A stretch of 5,285 bases of DNA. Source: Acidobacteriota bacterium. GTDB lineage: Bacteria; Acidobacteriota; Terriglobia; UBA7540. Positions 1 to 5,285 of the stretch are shown here, one piece after another. The DNA lies in contig PLWR01000602.1 in the NCBI GenBank assembly GCA_003165615.1, positions 1 to 5,285 of the forward strand. The letters run 5' to 3'. A model generated the notes under the pieces. That model was given only the letters and a program-made list of their open reading frames with translations, was not told the DNA's origin and made no database searches. Each line of letters starts with the position of its first letter. Position 1 is the first letter of the stretch. The translations under genes were made by a program, and so were the position numbers.

Positions 1-1310
1 GCGTGGACACCGGCATTCGCGAGCATGAGGTTCTGGCCCGAGCGCGCGAATTGGGCGTGGATTGCATCGTAACCGACCATCACCTGCCCGACGGCAACTT
101 GCCCCCCGCCTGCGCCATCCTGAACCCGTGCCGCCAGGACTGCGGCTATCCGGAGAAATCACTGGCAGGCGTGGGTGTAGCCTTCAAGCTGGCGCAGGCG
201 CTACTGGGCAAGCGGCTCACCGAGCGCCTGCTTCAGTCCTTCTTGAAAGTCGTCGCCATCGGCACCATTGCCGACGTGGTTCCCCTGCTCGGCGAAAATC
301 GCGTCATCGCCCGTTTTGGCCTGGAGGCTTTGCGCCAACCGGCGCAATCAGGCCTGGCCGCGCTGATTGAGCTTTCGGGCCTGGCGGGCAAGCAGATCAG
401 CGCCGGGGATGTGGGGTTTCGACTGGCGCCCCGCCTGAATGCCGCCGGGCGCATGGAAAACGCCCGCGATGTGATCGACCTGTTTACTCTGCCCGACCCG
501 GCACGCACGCGAGAGATTGCCGAAAGGCTGGAACGCTTGAACCGCGAGCGGCAGCGGGTGGAGGAAGAAATCCTGCGGGCGATTATGGCCCAGTTGGAGC
601 AGCGCACCGACCTCCGCGAGCAATACACTCTGGTGCTGGCAGGCGAGGGATGGCACCGCGGCGTGATCGGCATAGTGGCGCAGCGGGTGGCGGAGCGGTA
701 TCATCGCCCGGTACTGGTGATTGGCACGGAGGATGGTGTGGGCGTGGGTTCGGGACGGTCCATCAAGCGCTTTCACCTGCTCGACGCGCTCACCTCCGTG
801 GGCGACCTCTTCCAGCGCTTTGGCGGACATGCGCAGGCGGCGGGCTTTGCCATGCTGATTGAGCACCTTCCTGAACTCAAGCGGCGCTTTGAGGAGTACG
901 CGCACAACATCCTCACCGCCTCGGACCTGGAGCCCGTGTTGCGGGTGGATGCGCCGTTGGATCTGGCGGAGGTGGACTGGCCGCTCTATGAGCAGATCAT
1001 TCAGCTTGAGCCCTTCGGCATGGGCAACCCAACACCGGTGTTTGGCGCCTGCGGGGTGCGGTTGCTTGCCACACCACGTATCCTCCAGGAAAAGCATCTA
1101 AAGCTAAGAGTGGGAGCGGGTGCACGCACGCTTGACGCGCTCGGCTGGGGGTGGGCGTCGCGAACGCCGCCGCTCGCAGCAGGCCAACAGGTGGACTTGG
1201 CCTTCACTCTTGAACGGAACAATTATCAGGACATGGCCAGTTTGCAACTCGTCATCAAAGATTTGATTGTGGTCGGCGAAATGGGGAATTCGTGGCAGCA
1301 CGAGAAGTAG
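1..1310 (+). CDS. recJ: Single-stranded-DNA-specific exonuclease RecJ, 5'-truncated
   Basis: RecJ degrades single-stranded DNA 5'->3' in the cytoplasm, in RecF-pathway recombination, base-excision repair and mismatch repair. The frame is already open at the window edge (codons start at multiples of 3), so the first residue seen is not the true start. Roughly 130-150 N-terminal residues, including the first DHH-family metal motifs, lie upstream. Numbering residues from base 3, I see: the VDTGI metal-site motif (1-5), TDHH (24-27), LAGVGVAFKL (54-63), the AIGTIADVVPL motif with Asp91, and then the DHHA1 part with GWHRGVIGIVA (216-226), GSGRS (249-253) and GGHAQAAG (274-281). The C-terminal OB-fold region follows, with EPFGMGNP at 336-343. 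All these RecJ landmarks are present in order with no frameshift. The stop TAG at 1308-1310 lies inside the next gene. A general DHH phosphoesterase is unlikely, because the OB region and the EPFG-GNP motif are specific to RecJ. Confidence 0.96.
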   Translation, partial: VDTGIREHEVLARARELGVDCIVTDHHLPDGNLPPACAILNPCRQDCGYPEKSLAGVGVAFKLAQALLGKRLTERLLQSFLKVVAIGTIADVVPLLGENRVIARFGLEALRQPAQSGLAALIELSGLAGKQISAGDVGFRLAPRLNAAGRMENARDVIDLFTLPDPARTREIAERLERLNRERQRVEEEILRAIMAQLEQRTDLREQYTLVLAGEGWHRGVIGIVAQRVAERYHRPVLVIGTEDGVGVGSGRSIKRFHLLDALTSVGDLFQRFGGHAQAAGFAMLIEHLPELKRRFEEYAHNILTASDLEPVLRVDAPLDLAEVDWPLYEQIIQLEPFGMGNPTPVFGACGVRLLATPRILQEKHLKLRVGAGARTLDALGWGWASRTPPLAAGQQVDLAFTLERNNYQDMASLQLVIKDLIVVGEMGNSWQHEK

Positions 1311-3628
1311 GTTTGGAGCGCGCGCGGCGCCAAAAGTGGCTGACCGGCCTGGTGGTGGTGGGTATTGCCGTGACGGCGCTGGCCGTCGGCCTCACCTACT
1401 GGGGCAGCGCGAATCACCAGACCGCGCCCGCGCACACTCCCCCCAGTCCCGCGCCGGATGTCAATCAACAGCTATCCGGCTACACCTTCACGCGCTCGGA
1501 CCAGGGCCACCCAGTTTTCACCGTCCATGCCGCTCGGACAGTGTCTTACCAGGAGAGCAAATCAACCATGCTGGAAGATGTCATGGTGGAAGTCTTCGGG
1601 CGCAAGGGGGATAGTGGGGACATTTTGCGCACCCACCGATGCGAATATAACCCTTTGTCAGGTGATTTTCTGACCTCCGGACCCGTTCAGATCGAATTAA
1701 GCGCAAACTCCAGTGATGTCCCTGGAACCGGCATAAAGGGTAAACACCGCATTGTATTGGAAACGTCCAAGATCGCCTACCATCAAGAGGACGAATTGGC
1801 GGAAACGGATGAACCCGTCAAGTTCCACATGGGCTCCGCCTCCGGCACCGCGCGAGGGATGGCTTACGCCATTCGCGACGGTTGGCTGGAACTGAAGCAT
1901 GACGTCGCGGTGGATCTCATACAGGGAACCGAAAAAGCTCCGCAACCGCCCATCCACCTGACGGCTTCCATGCTTCGTTATAACAAGGAAGGCGGTGGGG
2001 TCACGCTGGCGGGCCCGGTGGAAGTAACTCAGGGCGAGCGCCGCGCCGTGTCAGATAATGCCAACATTGAACTCGACGACCACAATCGCGTTTCGCGGGT
2101 CAATCTGGACGGGCACGCAAAGGCTTTCGATGTCAATTCCCTGCGCAACGTCCAGATGAGCGCCAACCGGGTGCAGGGGGATTTCGATCCCGCCTCCGGC
2201 CAATTGCATCACCTTACCGCCGAAAAGGATGTGGTGGGCGAATCCAAAGGCAAGGGAAGCCTCAGCCAACTGACTGCCGAGCGATTTGACATGGATCTGG
2301 GGGGCAAACATCCTCAACCGCTACAGGGAGTGGCCAAGGGCAACGTCCACATCAATTTGGAATCCCAACCGGTGCTGAACCTTCCAGAAAAATCCGCCAC
2401 GGGCAATGGCCCGGAGAAGAAGGCCATAACGGCAGGCGAGGTGCGGTTTGACTTCCGGCCCGATACGCACGGCCTGAAAGACGCTGAAACGGTGGGCCCG
2501 GGAACACTCATCGTGACCCCCGCGGACCCCAAAACGGGACAAAAAGTCATCACGGCGGGGCAATTCCTCATGGGGTTCGACGCACGCAGCCGCATTGAAT
2601 CTCTCCGCGGCACGGCTCCCACGCAGGTGCTGTTCCGCCCACCGGCCACCGCCCCCACCGGCGCCTCCACGCAGCTAAGCCAAGCCGACCGCCTGGACGC
2701 GGTGTTTGATGTCGGCACGCAAACCCTGCGCGAGGTCCGGCAAACCGGCAATTTCCAATACCGGGATGGCGACCGCCAGGCGAGCGCAGATGATGCACAT
2801 TTTGATGCTCAGACGCAAACCATGCTGCTGCTCGGCCACCCTCTGGTCTGGGACCCCAACAGCCGGGTCAAATCCCAGAAAATGACCATCGACATGCGTA
2901 CCAATACTTCCACCGGCGAAGGCAAGGTGCAAGCTACCCACATGCAAAGCCCAGCGCCAGGCGCCCCCCCGGCCACGACCCCGCCATTGCCGACCAACGT
3001 GCTGGCAGACAGGATGGTGGCGCGGCGGCAGAGCCAAACCGTCCACTACGAAGGGCATGTTCGGGCCTGGCAGGGGACGGACGTGGTGGAATCTACGGCG
3101 CTGGATGTGAACCGTACCCAGAAACGGGTCAGTTCGGGCTCGCAGGTCATCACCAGCTTCCTGCAACGCGCCACTTCGGCCAGTGAGCAAGGGGGTGCCC
3201 CCCATGCCACCGCAGGGCCGCGCCCGGTGACCGTTCACGCCGATTTTCTGGAGTATTTCGATCAGGGCCGGCGTGCCCGGTACCATGGTAATGTGCGAAT
3301 GGTGACAGAGAGCACCGCGGTGCAATCTGATCGTTTGGACGTTTATTTCAGCCAGGGAGGTACGGTGGAGGGTTCGGAAGTGGATCACGCGGAAGCGGAC
3401 GGCCACGTTAAGGTCATTCAACCGGGTCGCCTTGGGTCGGGGGACCATGCGGAGTATTTCGCGGGGCCTGGAAAGATCGTCCTTACGGGTGGTCCTCCTT
3501 CTCTGGTTGATGAGGAAAAGGGCTCCACGACAGGCCAGCGTTTGACTTTCTTCATTCACGATGATAGGCTTTTTGTGGATGGAGGTGACCACTCGCCCTC
3601 ATTATCTAAGCACCGCGTCGCACCATGA
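1292..3628 (+). CDS. Fused LptC/LptA-like (OstA-domain) LPS-export periplasmic protein, 778 aa
   Basis: Seen: basic N-terminal residues (R9-K15 region), then one hydrophobic segment at about 16-37 without a lipobox, i.e. a membrane anchor with the rest periplasmic. A Pro/Ala linker (39-60) leads to an LptC-type domain at about 61-140 (LSGYTF, then VFTVHAAR and LEDVMVEVFGR, then YNPLSGDFLTSGPVQIEL). From about 145 to 625 come repeated OstA-like beta units that start with patterns such as TASMLRYN, TAGEVRFDF, ADRLDAVFD and ADRMVARR. Pro/Ala-rich spacers sit at about 450-462, 553-568 and 630-645. The last part (646-770, from VTVHADFLEYF) is the most LptA-like, with YHGNVRMV and SDRLDVYFS. Known: LptC anchors at the LptBFG complex and passes LPS to LptA, which bridges the periplasm; each is about 190 residues in E. 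coli. Inferred: one chain does both jobs. Start: GTG 1292 follows a weak GGGGA; TTG 1313, just after the recJ stop, is an alternative. Next door to lptB, in the same frame. Confidence 0.85.
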   Translation: MAAREVGLERARRQKWLTGLVVVGIAVTALAVGLTYWGSANHQTAPAHTPPSPAPDVNQQLSGYTFTRSDQGHPVFTVHAARTVSYQESKSTMLEDVMVEVFGRKGDSGDILRTHRCEYNPLSGDFLTSGPVQIELSANSSDVPGTGIKGKHRIVLETSKIAYHQEDELAETDEPVKFHMGSASGTARGMAYAIRDGWLELKHDVAVDLIQGTEKAPQPPIHLTASMLRYNKEGGGVTLAGPVEVTQGERRAVSDNANIELDDHNRVSRVNLDGHAKAFDVNSLRNVQMSANRVQGDFDPASGQLHHLTAEKDVVGESKGKGSLSQLTAERFDMDLGGKHPQPLQGVAKGNVHINLESQPVLNLPEKSATGNGPEKKAITAGEVRFDFRPDTHGLKDAETVGPGTLIVTPADPKTGQKVITAGQFLMGFDARSRIESLRGTAPTQVLFRPPATAPTGASTQLSQADRLDAVFDVGTQTLREVRQTGNFQYRDGDRQASADDAHFDAQTQTMLLLGHPLVWDPNSRVKSQKMTIDMRTNTSTGEGKVQATHMQSPAPGAPPATTPPLPTNVLADRMVARRQSQTVHYEGHVRAWQGTDVVESTALDVNRTQKRVSSGSQVITSFLQRATSASEQGGAPHATAGPRPVTVHADFLEYFDQGRRARYHGNVRMVTESTAVQSDRLDVYFSQGGTVEGSEVDHAEADGHVKVIQPGRLGSGDHAEYFAGPGKIVLTGGPPSLVDEEKGSTTGQRLTFFIHDDRLFVDGGDHSPSLSKHRVAP

Positions 3629-3634
3629 GCGACA

Positions 3635-4363
3635 ATGCAGATTCTCTCCACAACCGATCTTACGAAGTCTTACAAGGGCCGCAAGGTTGTTGATGATATT
3701 AGTCTTAGCATCGCTCAGGGAGAGGTGGTGGGTTTGCTGGGTCCCAATGGGGCGGGCAAAACCACAACCTTCTACATCATTGTAGGCCTGACCAACCCGG
3801 ACTCGGGTCAGGTTCTTCTTGACGGAGTGGATATCACCAATTTTCCCATGTACCTCCGGGCAAGAGAAGGCATCAGCTACCTCCCGCAAGAGCCCTCCAT
3901 TTTTCGCAAACTCACCGTGGAAGAGAATATAATGGCAGTTCTTGAGACGCGGCCATTGCAAGCGGACCGTCGCCGGGCGCGATTGGAGGAGTTGATCGAA
4001 GATCTGGGACTTCAGCAGGTTCGCCGGAGTTACGGCTATTTGCTGTCAGGAGGAGAGAGGCGGCGCGTGGAGATTGCCCGCTCGCTGGTCATTTCGCCCT
4101 CCTTTATTCTCCTTGACGAACCGTTTTCCGGTATTGACCCATTGACGGTTCTCGATATTCAGAAGATCATAGTGCGTCTGAAAGAGTCCGGAATTGGGGT
4201 GCTGGTGACGGATCATAATGTGCGCGAGACCTTGCAAGTTACTGACCGCGCCTACATCATCAATAACGGACGGATTTTCCGTGCCGGGTCGCCAGAGGAA
4301 CTCGGCAATGATGCGGAAGTCAGGCGCGTTTACTTAGGCGACTCCTTTCGCCTGGCAATGTAA
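3635..4363 (+). CDS. lptB: LPS export ABC transporter ATP-binding protein LptB
   Basis: LptB is the cytoplasmic ATPase dimer that powers LptFG to pull lipopolysaccharide from the inner membrane into the LptC/LptA bridge. The 242-residue protein matches the family length (E. coli 241). All ABC motifs are intact: Walker [10 protein letters not shown] (36-44), Q-loop Gln85 in YLPQEPSIF, signature [13 protein letters not shown] (137-149), Walker B FILLDEP with catalytic Glu162, and H-loop His194 in TDHNVRET. Phe90-Arg91 after the Q-loop, the typical FSGIDP D-loop region and the C-terminal RRVYLGDSF tail are LptB hallmarks that separate it from the LivF/LivG branched-chain amino-acid ATPases. The start is fixed: the in-frame TGA at 3626-3628, which is also the stop of the upstream gene, leaves ATG 3635 as the first possible ATG. 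No good Shine-Dalgarno sequence sits just upstream, so translational coupling to the preceding gene is likely (inference). Confidence 0.97.
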   Translation: MQILSTTDLTKSYKGRKVVDDISLSIAQGEVVGLLGPNGAGKTTTFYIIVGLTNPDSGQVLLDGVDITNFPMYLRAREGISYLPQEPSIFRKLTVEENIMAVLETRPLQADRRRARLEELIEDLGLQQVRRSYGYLLSGGERRRVEIARSLVISPSFILLDEPFSGIDPLTVLDIQKIIVRLKESGIGVLVTDHNVRETLQVTDRAYIINNGRIFRAGSPEELGNDAEVRRVYLGDSFRLAM

Positions 4364-4366
4364 GAG

Positions 4367-4513
4367 CAGTGGATAGTGGTTAGTGCCTAGTGCTTAGTGG
4401 TTAGTGGTCAGTGCTTAGTGCCTGGCTAGTGGGTAGTGGCGAGTTTCGGATTTCGAATTTCGAGTTTCATTTCTTTTTGGCTAGCCACTTACCACTAGCC
4501 ACTAGCCACTGCC
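4367..4513. repeat. Degenerate 7-bp repeat array with inverted heptamer copies
   Basis: Four bases after the lptB stop codon, ten heptamers of consensus YAGTGSY occur: eight contiguous units at 4367-4422, a 4-base slip (4423-4426), then two units at 4427-4440. The 7-bp phase carries on without a break into four units ending in TTTC (4441-4468). After a short T-rich stretch, four heptamers of the first type appear in inverted orientation (4484-4511, units of the form RCCACTN). The two orientations can pair: 4424-4443 matches the complement of 4481-4500 at 17 of 20 positions, and 4367-4385 matches the complement of 4493-4511 at 17 of 19. The array fills nearly the whole gap between lptB and rpoN. 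No protein-coding potential is seen; TAG occurs in all three forward frames because a 7-base period shifts frame at each unit. Confidence 0.9.
4424..4500 (+). other. Potential stem-loop formed by opposing heptamer repeats
   Basis: The arm at 4424-4443 (GGCTAGTGGGTAGTGGCGAG) and the arm at 4481-4500 are complementary at 17 of 20 positions. They enclose a 37-base loop that holds the TTTC heptamers. Because the arms are repeats, the stem can slip by 7 bases, and a wider alternative, 4367-4385 with 4493-4511, is equally good. A long hairpin in the lptB–rpoN transcript is plausible. It could weaken read-through or protect the 3' end of the upstream mRNA, but no U-tract follows the right arm, so it does not look like a standard intrinsic terminator. 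Function is unproven. Confidence 0.5.
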
Positions 4514-4524
4514 TTTGAAAAACT

Positions 4525-5285
4525 ATGGGTGGTCCTTCTCCCAGAATCGGTCTGAATCTCAAGGTGGCGCAGAAGCAAATTCTGACCCCCGGCCTGGTTC
4601 AGATGGTCAGCGTACTCGCGCTCAACAAGCTCGAATTGCGCGAGATGATCAACCAGGAAATGATCTCCAATCCCGTCCTGGAAGAAGTCCCGGAGGATGT
4701 GCCATCCCTCGAGGACGTGGCCAAGAAAACCGAGGCTGAGGCCCCCGCTACCGCTTCCGCCGACGCCCCGGTACACAACGGCGACCGCCAGGATTCTTTC
4801 GAAGAAATCGATTTTGGGTCCTTCTTTGACGAATATCTCGACCCGGGTTACAAATCTCCCGCCGCTGAGGTCATCGAGAAACCCTCGTTTGAAAATTTCC
4901 TTTCGCAGCCCACTTCCCTTTCCGACCACTTGGAATGGCAATTGAGCTTGTCCATTTGCACCGACGAAGTGGGCGAAGCGGGCCATTCCATCATCGGCAA
5001 CCTGAACGAGGATGGATACCTCACGGCGACGTTGGAAGAGCTTGCCCAGTCAGGCGACCACCAACCGGCGCACGTGGAAGAGGGGCTGGCTCTGGTCCAG
5101 ATGTTTGACCCCCTGGGCGTGGCCGCTCGGGATGTGCGCGAATGCCTGCTCATCCAGTTGCGCACCCTGGCCCCCGACAATGCCTTGGCGCAGCAGATTG
5201 TTTCCGAGCATCTGAAGCAGCTTCAGAATAAGCAATATCGTGAGATCGCGCGCGCCCTCGACCGGCCGGTGAAGGCGGTGGAACG
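4525..5285 (+). CDS. rpoN: RNA polymerase sigma-54 factor RpoN, 3'-truncated
   Basis: Sigma-54 directs RNA polymerase to -24/-12 promoters and needs AAA+ enhancer-binding activators to open DNA. The visible 253 codons cover the N-terminal half. Region I (about residues 7-56) carries the Gln-rich activator-interacting sequence, with LKVAQKQILTPGLVQMV and then ELREMINQEMISNPVLEE. An acidic, variable region II follows (about 57-112, many Asp/Glu). The core-binding domain starts near 118, with SLSDHLEWQLSL, IIGNLNEDGYL and MFDPLGVAARDVRECLLIQL, all typical of the family. The DNA-binding helix-turn-helix and RpoN box would lie beyond the window end. The frame is open to the edge, with two bases of the next codon present. 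The start is ATG 4525: TGA at 4516 closes the frame upstream, and a later start would remove region I. No clear Shine-Dalgarno sequence precedes it (the upstream bases are CTTTGAAAAACT). Position after lptB is a conserved arrangement in many Gram-negatives. Confidence 0.95.
   Translation, partial: MGGPSPRIGLNLKVAQKQILTPGLVQMVSVLALNKLELREMINQEMISNPVLEEVPEDVPSLEDVAKKTEAEAPATASADAPVHNGDRQDSFEEIDFGSFFDEYLDPGYKSPAAEVIEKPSFENFLSQPTSLSDHLEWQLSLSICTDEVGEAGHSIIGNLNEDGYLTATLEELAQSGDHQPAHVEEGLALVQMFDPLGVAARDVRECLLIQLRTLAPDNALAQQIVSEHLKQLQNKQYREIARALDRPVKAVE

Noticed and set aside
722..737. TGGCACG-like sequence resembling the -24 part of a sigma-54 promoter inside recJ
   Set aside because: No TTGC-type -12 element follows at the required spacing, and the bases encode conserved RecJ sequence.
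348..1097. Long open frame on the minus strand (about 249 codons) across recJ
   Set aside because: It lies wholly opposite well-conserved RecJ motifs in high-GC DNA, has no recognisable domain and is rich in Arg/His/Pro as expected for an antisense shadow.
2675..3592. Long open frame on the minus strand (about 305 codons) opposite the lptC/A-like gene
   Set aside because: It has no recognisable family, signal or domain pattern, and the + strand reads as continuous OstA-like beta sequence. It is best explained as a shadow of the real gene.
3625..3693. Short + strand frame starting at an ATGA overlap with the stop of the lptC/A-like gene (22 codons)
   Set aside because: The ATGA overlap is suggestive of a coupled start, but the frame ends after 22 codons inside lptB and has no ribosome binding site or recognisable product.
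3928..3933. Perfect TATAAT hexamer inside lptB
   Set aside because: There is no acceptable -35 element at 16-18 bases upstream (CGCAAA at 3905-3910), and the site lies inside a conserved coding stretch.
4364..4524. Intrinsic terminator or rpoN promoter in the lptB–rpoN gap
   Set aside because: A hairpin is possible, but the bases after its right arm are CTTTGAAAAACT, not a U-tract. I find no convincing -35/-10 or -24/-12 pair in the repeat-filled gap.
4495..4986. Minus-strand open frame (about 163 codons) covering the start of rpoN
   Set aside because: The + strand frame from 4525 shows clear sigma-54 region I and core-binding motifs. The antisense frame has none and runs into the repeat block.

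Overview
This window is a dense, single-strand run of housekeeping genes in high-GC bacterial DNA. All genes read on the + strand, in the order recJ (5' truncated) – a fused lptC/lptA-like gene – lptB – rpoN (3' truncated). The lipopolysaccharide-transport genes show that the host is a diderm (outer-membrane) bacterium. The lptB–rpoN junction is conserved in many Gram-negatives. The recJ–lptC/A–lptB–rpoN order, the very large fused LptC/OstA protein and the character of the sigma-54 N-terminus fit best with Acidobacteriota. That assignment is an inference from gene order and protein style, not from a phylogenetic marker search.

Layout. Positions 1-1310 hold the C-terminal three quarters of the single-strand-specific exonuclease RecJ. 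Positions 1292-3628 hold a 778-residue membrane-anchored periplasmic protein. It begins like LptC and continues through several OstA/LptA-like beta-jellyroll segments; its GTG start lies 19 bases inside the end of recJ. Positions 3635-4363 hold LptB, the cytoplasmic ATPase of the LPS exporter, six bases after the previous stop and in the same frame. Positions 4364-4524 are the only real intergenic gap. It is almost entirely filled by a degenerate 7-bp repeat array (consensus YAGTGSY), which passes in phase into TTTC-ending heptamers and is then followed by inverted copies of the first heptamer. Positions 4525-5285 hold the start of sigma-54 (RpoN).

How the genes work together. LptB would power extraction of LPS from the inner membrane with LptF/LptG, which are not in this window. 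The fused LptC/LptA protein would supply the periplasmic acceptor and bridge to the outer membrane. The spacing (19-base overlap, then a 6-base gap) suggests that recJ, lptCA and lptB are co-transcribed and translationally coupled. RecJ and RpoN are not functionally part of LPS export and are best seen as conserved neighbours. I see no mobile element, CRISPR array, RNA gene or defence system. The two things most worth a second look are the heptamer repeat/inverted-repeat block and the covalent LptC–LptA architecture.
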